Position numbers and translations under genes: made by a program | In this document: piece after piece, positions 7,101 to 11,470 of the stretch | How the letters are laid out: each line of letters opens with the position of its first letter | How positions within the stretch are numbered: the stretch's first letter is position 1 | The notes under the pieces: generated by a model | Databases searched by the model: none | What the model was told of the DNA's origin: nothing | What the model saw: only the letters and a program-made list of their open reading frames with translations | NCBI GenBank assembly: GCA_013815395.1 | Contig: JACDGH010000050.1 | Location: 1-11,470 of the forward strand | DNA length: 11,470 bases | Direction: 5' to 3' | From: Parachlamydiaceae bacterium | GTDB taxonomy: Bacteria > Chlamydiota > Chlamydiia > Chlamydiales > Parachlamydiaceae

Positions 7101-7960
7101 GGGTAGTTTCCTGATTGCTCTTGAAATATGCGCGGAAGAGAAAAAGTATCAATGGCAGGAAAGGGGGTGGACCAAGGAGCCTGGCCGGCATGCCATAGAT
7201 TATTAAGGTGATCTCTGTCGCGTTGCGTATCCATGCACGCCCAAAAGCCGCGGTGTTTGTACAACTGTAATTGTTGGTCTTCAGCAAGAGTGACGAGAGG
7301 TTTACGTTCTAAAACACACGATTCATCCCTTTTTAAATAACGTTTAAAAAAGTCACGATGGAAAAAGAAAAAGCCACCATTGATCCATTTTTCTTTAAAT
7401 TCAGGCTTTTCAGAAAATGCCACGATGGAATCTCCTTCTGCGAGAATTTCTCCAAATCGGGAAGGGGGATTGACACCTAAAACGGTGCCTAATTTGCCAT
7501 GCCTTTGATGGAATTCAAAAGAGGAGCGCAAATTGACATCTGATAACCCATCGCCATAAGTCACGGCGGCATGTTCGGCATTTCCTAAATACTTTTCGGC
7601 CGCGATAGCAATCCGTCCACCAGTCATTGTAGATTCGCCTGTATAAGCTACAGTAACTTCCCAAGGCTCTTCATGGTCAACTGAATGGATAGTTACATTG
7701 TTTGATTTTAAATCTACAGTGAAGTCGCTATTCATCGAAGTGTAATTAAGAAAATATGATTTTATTACTTCTGATTTAAAGCCTGTGCATAAGATAAATT
7801 TTTTAAAGCCATAGCGACTGTATAATCGCATGATATGCCATAAGATAGGGTGATTACCTATAGGAACCATAGGCTTGGGTTTAAATTCAGTTTCTTCCTT
7901 AATGCGCGTTCCTAAGCCACCACAAAGAATAAATACAGGTGTTTCAGCAATTGTTTGCAT
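7097..7960 (-). CDS. rfbF: Glucose-1-phosphate cytidylyltransferase
   Basis: 287 residues. The N-terminal nucleotide-binding motif GGLGTRIKEET (14-24) is followed by KPKPMVPIGNHPIL (27-40). GDGLSDV (136-142) is the metal-coordinating region, and EKP (184-186), NGGFFFF (194-200) and ACMDTQRD (241-248) are as in RfbF/DdhA. It joins CTP and glucose-1-phosphate to give CDP-glucose and pyrophosphate, the first committed step of the operon. The N-terminus is about six residues longer than some homologues, but the ATG at 7958-7960 has a clear AAGGA 6 nt upstream, so this start is preferred. As the first gene of the operon it sets the nucleotide carrier as CDP and not dTDP. Confidence 0.94.
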   Translation of the reverse strand: MQTIAETPVFILCGGLGTRIKEETEFKPKPMVPIGNHPILWHIMRLYSRYGFKKFILCTGFKSEVIKSYFLNYTSMNSDFTVDLKSNNVTIHSVDHEEPWEVTVAYTGESTMTGGRIAIAAEKYLGNAEHAAVTYGDGLSDVNLRSSFEFHQRHGKLGTVLGVNPPSRFGEILAEGDSIVAFSEKPEFKEKWINGGFFFFHRDFFKRYLKRDESCVLERKPLVTLAEDQQLQLYKHRGFWACMDTQRDRDHLNNLWHAGQAPWSTPFPAIDTFSLPRIFQEQSGNYP

Positions 7961-7981
7961 AGGAAGTCCTTTATTTCTACT

Positions 7982-7990
7982 TGGTATAAT
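7982..7990 (+). promoter_or_regulatory. Extended -10 element pointing towards osmC
   Basis: TGGTATAAT is a consensus extended -10 (TGn plus a perfect TATAAT) on the plus strand. No good -35 is visible 16-18 bp upstream, which extended -10 promoters can tolerate. It overlaps the minus-strand -10 of the sugar operon, so the two promoters could exclude each other. A start here would give osmC a leader of about 140 nt. Confidence 0.35.
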
Positions 7991-8010
7991 TTACCTCAGA
8001 GACATTTCAA
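7983..8010 (-). promoter_or_regulatory. Putative sigma-70-type promoter for the CDP-sugar operon
   Basis: On the minus strand TTGAAA (8010-8005) is followed after 16 bp by TATACC (7988-7983), and the ATG of rfbF lies 22 nt further on, allowing a short leader that contains the AAGGA ribosome site. The -35 is good and the -10 moderate. No terminator-like structure separates the five downstream genes. Confidence 0.45.
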
Positions 8011-8093
8011 GGGCGAACGAAGAGTATTGCCATAAAACGGACACAATAACAAAAAGTGGACAAAAAAGCAAAGATGAGATTAAAAGGAGGTTC

Positions 8094-8135
8094 GTGATTA
8101 AAGGATATGTGCACAAAACCCAAAAAAAGGATTAA
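8094..8135 (+). CDS. Possible 13-residue leader peptide upstream of osmC
   Basis: A strong Shine-Dalgarno sequence, AAAAGGAGG (8082-8090), lies 3 nt before GTG at 8094. The frame reads MIKGYVHKTQKKD and stops with TAA at 8133-8135, 3 nt before the osmC ATG. The run of Lys codons gives no known attenuation signature. The spacing is tight, so it may be a fortuitous purine stretch. If translated, it would place terminating ribosomes at the osmC start. Confidence 0.2.
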   Translation: MIKGYVHKTQKKD

Positions 8136-8138
8136 GTT

Positions 8139-8564
8139 ATGCAACGCAAAGGTTCGGCTATCTGGATAGGTGGATTAAAAGATGGAAAAGGAAATGTTTC
8201 GACAGAAAGTGGAGTTCTCAAGCAAACCCAATATTCTTTCTCTACGCGCTTTGAAAATGGTATTGGCACAAATCCGGAAGAATTGTTAGCTGCAGCGCAT
8301 GCTGGTTGTTTTACTATGGCACTTTCGGCTGAACTTGGTAAACTTGGCTTTATTCCCACCCAATTAGAAACCACTGCGACAATAACACTTGAAAAAGTTG
8401 GCGAGGGTTTTAATATTACAAAAAGTCACCTTGATTTGGTAGTGAATATACCCAATGCAGATAAAGCTAAATTTGAAGCTGCTGTTAAGGCTGCTGAAAC
8501 TGGATGTCCTGTTTCAAAGCTCTTTAAAGCAGAGATTTCAGTCTCTTCAAAGCTTTTGGGATAA
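8139..8564 (+). CDS. osmC: OsmC family peroxiredoxin
   Basis: 141 residues, standard length. The two redox cysteines of the family are present: C57 in AAAHAGCFTMAL and C123 in TGCPVSKLF, plus the NPEELLAAAHAGC block common to OsmC and Ohr. The early GSAIWIGGLKDGKG and the C-terminal CPVSKLF favour OsmC over Ohr. It is a cytosolic thiol peroxidase that reduces organic hydroperoxides. AAGGA at 8127-8131 is 7 nt before the ATG. It is transcribed divergently from the CDP-sugar operon and is probably monocistronic. No OhrR-type regulator is nearby. Confidence 0.93.
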   Translation: MQRKGSAIWIGGLKDGKGNVSTESGVLKQTQYSFSTRFENGIGTNPEELLAAAHAGCFTMALSAELGKLGFIPTQLETTATITLEKVGEGFNITKSHLDLVVNIPNADKAKFEAAVKAAETGCPVSKLFKAEISVSSKLLG

Positions 8565-8750
8565 GTAACGTACTAGGGGTCAGCACAGAATTCGGGATAT
8601 AAAGCACGCTAAGGATTTTAATCCTGTGTTTCATCTTGCCAAACGCATTAGAAATAAACAAAAAAAAACTTACCTGGATTAAAAATGTTGGACTTTATTT
8701 GCATTTAAGACAAAATCAAAAAAAATTATAAATAATAAGAGGTGAAGTTA
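8565..8750 (+). promoter_or_regulatory. AT-rich spacer upstream of the interrupted repetitive-family gene
   Basis: The 186 bp hold a short palindrome, AGGATTTTAATCCT, near 8610-8625 (6-bp arms, 2-nt loop) without a T-run, so it is a poor terminator. A weak promoter candidate, TTGGAC then CAAAAT at 17-bp spacing, lies near 8688-8716. AGAGGTG at 8738-8744 is a good Shine-Dalgarno sequence for the ATG at 8751, which is why I prefer that start over the GTG at 8742. Confidence 0.35.
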
Positions 8751-9515
8751 ATGTCTTCCTGTATTACAAGATCTGGAGCAGAATGGGTTTCCGGAGATAC
8801 TAAATCGAGAGAACGGTTAAATGATGCCGTTTATTCAGCTAAAAGTTTCCCTCAGGCCATCACGCAAATAGTTATAGATTATTTGGAGGTGAATCCATGT
8901 TTTGGAGAAAGCGAATGGGCGGCTCTTTGTGGAAGAGTTGATCCAGCTCCTTCACTTCCCCCCGATTTTTATGATATTTGGAATGGACCATGCCCTATTT
9001 ATTCAGGAAAGAAAATAAGCGAAACTCATATGCTCGTCTACATTCCTGCTACAATAGACGGAAAGCCCTTTACATTATAGAAGCTAGGGGAGATTGCTAA
9101 ACGCTTTTTTCCGCAAAATAATAAAGGTTATAGATCTGCTGGACCTCATATTATTGATGAACTGGGAGATAAGCCAATCAAATCTCGTTGGGTGTTGATG
9201 ACAAAGGACATCCTTCCAGGAAGCAGAAATAAAAGTTATGCTGAGCAACAAACCATTGTTGCCAGTTTGGGTAATAAATCTTTAGGTTACGAAGTTCCTA
9301 AAACTCTAGAAGCTGCCACTTGTATTTTAGCACAATTTTTTTATAATTCAAAAACACGCTTATTTAATGATAAGCCATGGACTTATACACGCTGTAAAGA
9401 GAATGTTCAAGGCTATCAAATGGTTGTGGGAGGCTTCGCCTCGGCTGGTCTCGACGTCAACTCCGACATGTATGACTACGAATACTTTGGCGTTGCGGCC
9501 CTGCGAAAGTTCTGA
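8751..9515 (+). pseudogene. Repetitive-family hypothetical protein interrupted by an in-frame TAG
   Basis: The reading frame runs from ATG 8751 to TGA 9513-9515 with one TAG at 9078-9080, giving 109 residues before and 144 after the stop. The parts are in the same frame with no indel, and the text across the stop reads naturally (DGKPFTL, stop, KLGEIAKRFFP), so a single nonsense change in an intact gene is the simplest view. Features include ITQIVIDYL near residues 40-48, somewhat like a degraded F-box helix, a WNGPCPIYSGKKISETHML segment and a WVLMTKDILPGSRNKSYAEQ segment. From memory this resembles a multi-copy protein family of Parachlamydiaceae of unknown function; I could not test that. 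The last 84 coding bases are about 57% GC, clearly richer than the rest. Alternatives are amber readthrough or two separate products, the second restarting at ATG 9198. Confidence 0.65.
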
Positions 9516-9615
9516 GGTCATTGGTTCTTGGTAAATTGGCCTTTGGTTAAGGGTCTTGTTTTTTGTTTTTTGATTCTTGATTTAGCGACTTTGGAAGAAA
9601 AAAACAAAAACATGT

Positions 9616-9660
9616 CTTAATTCGCCTTTAGCATTGTATTGATTAAAGGCGATAATTAAG
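9616..9660. repeat. Bulged inverted repeat
   Basis: CTTAATT plus CGCCTTTA (9616-9630) pairs with TAAAGGCG (9644-9651) and, after a 2-nt AT bulge, AATTAAG (9654-9660). That is 15 paired positions around a 13-nt loop. It lies directly before the GC-rich direct repeats. No T-run follows on either side, so it is not a classical terminator. It could be the end of a small mobile or repetitive element or the stem of a small RNA. Confidence 0.5.
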
Positions 9661-9662
9661 AG

Positions 9663-9735
9663 CACTGGAAAGGCAACTATAAACCAGCCCAGGCTAAGGC
9701 TGCCCTGAAAGGGCAACTGCAGGCCTGAGGTACTT
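9663..9735. repeat. GC-rich direct repeat, copy 1
   Basis: 73 bp that recur with changes at 9753-9827. Shared blocks are GGAA-GCAACT, CCAGGCTAA, AAGGGCAACTGCA and GGCCTGAGGTACTT. Inside copy 1, GCCC-TGAAA-GGGC can form a short hairpin, and CAGGCCTG is a perfect palindrome. The copy is visibly more GC-rich than the neighbouring DNA and carries no convincing reading frame. Confidence 0.7.
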
Positions 9736-9752
9736 GAAGCAAATATTGAAAA

Positions 9753-9827
9753 CATTGGAAGTGCAACTCTAACGAATCCAGGCTAAAGGGCAGTCCTGGA
9801 AGGGCAACTGCAAGGCCTGAGGTACTT
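9753..9827. repeat. GC-rich direct repeat, copy 2
   Basis: 75 bp, an imperfect second copy of 9663-9735 with a 90-bp period and a 17-bp spacer. The 3' half (AAGGGCAACTGCA, GGCCTGAGGTACTT) is best preserved, differing by a single inserted A. Copy 2 has CCAGG and CCTGG arms that can pair around the central block. The sequence after copy 2 is T-rich and does not start a third copy. Confidence 0.7.
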
Positions 9828-9893
9828 ATTTGTTTCCGTTCTTGTTGTTTTAGTCTTTCGAGAACTAACACGGCTAAAAAAAGGGAGGCGGCC

Positions 9894-10005
9894 ATGGCAT
9901 CGTCAAGAAAGACCAATTTCATAGGATTTGAAAACTATCTGTGAGCGGCGTCATGACACATTGCCAAGGGTCAAAGAGTTAGCTAAAGTAATCATCGACA
10001 AATAG
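9894..10005 (+). pseudogene. Decayed coding fragment with a probable frameshift
   Basis: GGGAGG (9883-9888) precedes ATG 9894, which opens 16 codons (MASSRKTNFIGFENYL) ending in TGA at 9942-9944. In the +1 frame from 9943 another 20 codons read ERRHDTLPRVKELAKVIIDK before TAG at 10003-10005. Both halves look like ordinary protein, so this may be a small gene or gene remnant broken by a frameshift. I do not recognise the family. It lies in the decayed region after the GC-rich repeats. Confidence 0.25.
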
Positions 10006-10160
10006 TATTAAAGAAAGAAGTAAACTTGCAATTTGGGTGTTTTTAATATTTTTTAGCCTATTTCTCAAAAATGGTTGTCTTACATGTGTATGCACTGCCA
10101 TCAGCAAAAAAAGTGATGCAATGTTTAGAGAAACTCGCTCCGAGTGCACTTATGGTGAAT

Positions 10161-11351
10161 TTACCATCCAATGAGAGGGGGTTGCTCCTGAGTGTCAAAG
10201 CCGGTAGGCGGAATTACAAACACTAAGGACAAGTTATTCAGATTACCTAGAATTGGGGTGGCATCTAATTCATAAGTGTAATCGCCTTCCTTAAGAAAAT
10301 GCAAAGTTTTGACTTCTGCAACTAATAAGCCCGATGGGAAAACTCCATCCATGCCGGTGGTGACAAGCAAGTCTTGTACTTTAAGAATAGGCATGGAGGG
10401 TATTTTACTCGCCACTTCCACAGGTTTGCCTGATCGCAAATCTCGGGCAGGACTTTCGCTGTCGGCAAAATCGTGATTGAAGCCTACACCCCTTAAAAGA
10501 AGGCTTTGTGAGCGCCACAAGGGCTTACTAGTCCCATGCAATTCACCTTTAGCTAGATACCAAGTATGATCGCCGGGTGTGAGACGCTCTTTGGTTTTTG
10601 TAAGCAAAGCAATCAATTCCTCGTTTTCTGAAGAAGGGGGAAGGATATCTCTTAAGCTTTCCATTTCTTGCAGCATGGCGTGAATCTTATCTTGGATTAA
10701 TAAAGTTTGTGGAGATCCTCTTAATGCGCGAACTGCAGGAGTTAATCCTGAATCTGTAATTAGACGCACTCGGGATTGATGTTTTCCTACAAAATCTACG
10801 ACCCCTACTAAGGCCATATCTACGATCACCGGACTGTTTTTGGCAACGACAACTTGTCCTAAGGTTTCATTTGTCGATTCACCAACATTGATCCATAACG
10901 AACTATTCCACGAGGATTCTGAGCGAAAAATGACTCTAGCTGGCACGGCCTCTAATTGCATATTTAGTAATTTTTTTAACTCTTGACGGTGCCGTTTTCT
11001 TATAAAAGAGATGGAATTTTTGGAAATCTCACTATCTTGCATTGCTGCTAATTGTGAAAGAGTTTTAAGTTCTTGTTCCATCACTTTTTTAATATGAAAA
11101 ATTTCATTGCGAAGCAAAGTATTTTCAAGGCTTAAGCGCTGAATTTCTTCAGTTTGTGTACTAGAGGTCGTTTCACCGCTAAGATTTGCTTGCGTAAAAA
11201 AGTCTTTGAAGGCAATCAAATGCTGCCAGGCGGGCGCAAACACTGCAATAGTGGATCCGCGCAATATTTCAGAGGAATGTTTGGGAAGGCTCATCAATGA
11301 CAAAAGAGCAAAAATAATGATAAAATAAGCGTGTGGGGGTCTTTTTCTCAT
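10161..11351 (-). CDS. mreC: Rod shape-determining protein MreC, chlamydial-type long form
   Basis: 396 residues, longer than the roughly 300 typical of MreC. An N-terminal membrane anchor (residues 9-23) follows the basic start MRKRPPH, leaving the body in the periplasm. Residues 65-135 look like the coiled coil used for dimerisation. The first beta-barrel core includes IVDMALVGVVDFVG (176-189) and SRVRLITDSG (193-202); the second has DLLVTTGMDGVFPSGLLVAEV (327-347), the conserved MreC end. Between them (about 211-315) lies an extra ~100-residue stretch, which explains the length. MreC links the MreB filament to peptidoglycan synthesis; in chlamydiae, which lack FtsZ, MreB-associated proteins serve division. 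The ATG overlaps the upstream aminotransferase stop as ATGA (11348-11351). Confidence 0.85.
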   Translation of the reverse strand: MRKRPPHAYFIIIFALLSLMSLPKHSSEILRGSTIAVFAPAWQHLIAFKDFFTQANLSGETTSSTQTEEIQRLSLENTLLRNEIFHIKKVMEQELKTLSQLAAMQDSEISKNSISFIRKRHRQELKKLLNMQLEAVPARVIFRSESSWNSSLWINVGESTNETLGQVVVAKNSPVIVDMALVGVVDFVGKHQSRVRLITDSGLTPAVRALRGSPQTLLIQDKIHAMLQEMESLRDILPPSSENEELIALLTKTKERLTPGDHTWYLAKGELHGTSKPLWRSQSLLLRGVGFNHDFADSESPARDLRSGKPVEVASKIPSMPILKVQDLLVTTGMDGVFPSGLLVAEVKTLHFLKEGDYTYELDATPILGNLNNLSLVFVIPPTGFDTQEQPPLIGW

Positions 11352-11470
11352 GTGCGGATGACATTGCCTATAGAGTTTATAACATAGTCTATGTTGTGAG
11401 TGTTAAGGCCAGCAATATTAATACGTCCATCAGTGGGTAAATAGATGCTATACTGTTGAATAAGTTTTTT
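11348..11470 (-). CDS. 3' end of an aspartate/aromatic amino acid aminotransferase (partial)
   Basis: Forty C-terminal codons end in TGA at 11348-11350; the rest lies beyond the window. The segment YSIYLPTDGRINIAGLNTHN and the following YVINSIGNV match the end of class I AspC/TyrB-type PLP aminotransferases, where a (S/D)GR(I/V)N(I/V)AG motif precedes the final helix. Such enzymes interconvert aspartate or aromatic amino acids with their 2-oxo acids using glutamate and 2-oxoglutarate. The overlap with mreC suggests co-transcription. In Chlamydia, as I recall, the gene annotated tyrB also adjoins mreC, which supports the organism call. Confidence 0.8.
   Translation of the reverse strand, partial: KKLIQQYSIYLPTDGRINIAGLNTHNIDYVINSIGNVIRT

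Larger units (their letters stand above)
9516..10160. other. 645-bp gene-poor region with repeats and debris
   Basis: Between the interrupted gene and the mreC stop I see T-rich sequence (9555-9590), the bulged inverted repeat, the two GC-rich direct repeats, the decayed fragment at 9894-10005 and short opposed open frames at about 10058-10170. A 16-bp near-palindrome, ATGGTGAATTTACCAT (10152-10167), covers the mreC stop; it is a possible but weak hairpin. No tRNA or convincing intact gene was found. Confidence 0.6.

Noticed and set aside
8742..8750. GTG at 8742 as start of the interrupted gene
   Set aside because: The GTG lies inside the AGAGGTG Shine-Dalgarno sequence that is well placed for ATG 8751.
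9663..9827. CRISPR array
   Set aside because: There are only two imperfect 73-75 bp copies with a 17-bp spacer, and no cas gene is nearby.
9677..9922. Minus-strand 81-codon frame across the GC-rich repeats
   Set aside because: Its length comes from the GC-rich repeat copies, the product has no recognisable domain, and the start lacks support.
10133..10145. ACTCG/CGAGT hairpin as the mreC terminator
   Set aside because: The stem is only 5 bp and no T-run follows on the minus strand.
10058..10171. Minus-strand open frame of about 37 codons (TTG start) overlapping the mreC end, reading SLDGKFTISALGASFSKH and onward
   Set aside because: The text looks protein-like, but there is no good start or ribosome site and I recognise no family. 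A competing plus-strand frame covers the same bases.
10071..10226. Plus-strand open frame of 51 codons opposite the 3' end of mreC
   Set aside because: It has no Shine-Dalgarno sequence and runs antisense into a conserved gene; most likely a chance frame.

Overview
The window most likely comes from an amoeba-associated chlamydia (Parachlamydiaceae type). The clearest pointer is the right end, where mreC directly follows, by an ATGA overlap, the 3' end of an aspartate/aromatic aminotransferase gene. I recall the same pairing in Chlamydia genomes. Supporting signs are AT-rich DNA, a small F-box-like protein, and a repetitive-family gene of a type I associate from memory with Parachlamydiaceae. 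No rRNA or tRNA was seen, so the assignment is inference.

Left block (2-2845, + strand): the 3' end of an unrecognised Cys/His-rich protein, a class V PLP-dependent cysteine desulfurase-family enzyme and a small MazG-like pyrophosphohydrolase are joined by two ATGA overlaps. After 23 bp follows a 325-residue protein with a signal peptide and an HxE...CxxC pattern typical of the deaminase fold. Convergent to it, with the stop codons touching, lies an F-box-like protein (2846-3445, - strand).

Central block (3482-7960, - strand): a five-gene sugar operon. It encodes glucose-1-phosphate cytidylyltransferase (RfbF), CDP-glucose 4,6-dehydratase (RfbG), an RmlC-like 3,5-epimerase, an SDR reductase/epimerase and a rhamnosyltransferase-like GT2 enzyme. 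Together they should make a CDP-activated 6-deoxyhexose and transfer it to a glycan. No RfbH-type 3-dehydrase is present, so the set looks built for epimerisation and reduction at C4 rather than for a 3,6-dideoxyhexose. Its promoter lies in a divergent spacer shared with osmC.

Right block (8139-11470): osmC (peroxide defence); a repetitive-family gene cut by one in-frame TAG (8751-9515); a 645-bp gene-poor stretch with a bulged inverted repeat, two copies of a GC-rich direct repeat and decayed coding fragments; then mreC and the partial aminotransferase gene on the - strand. The stretch 9429-10005 looks like a zone of gene decay and repeat insertion between conserved genes.
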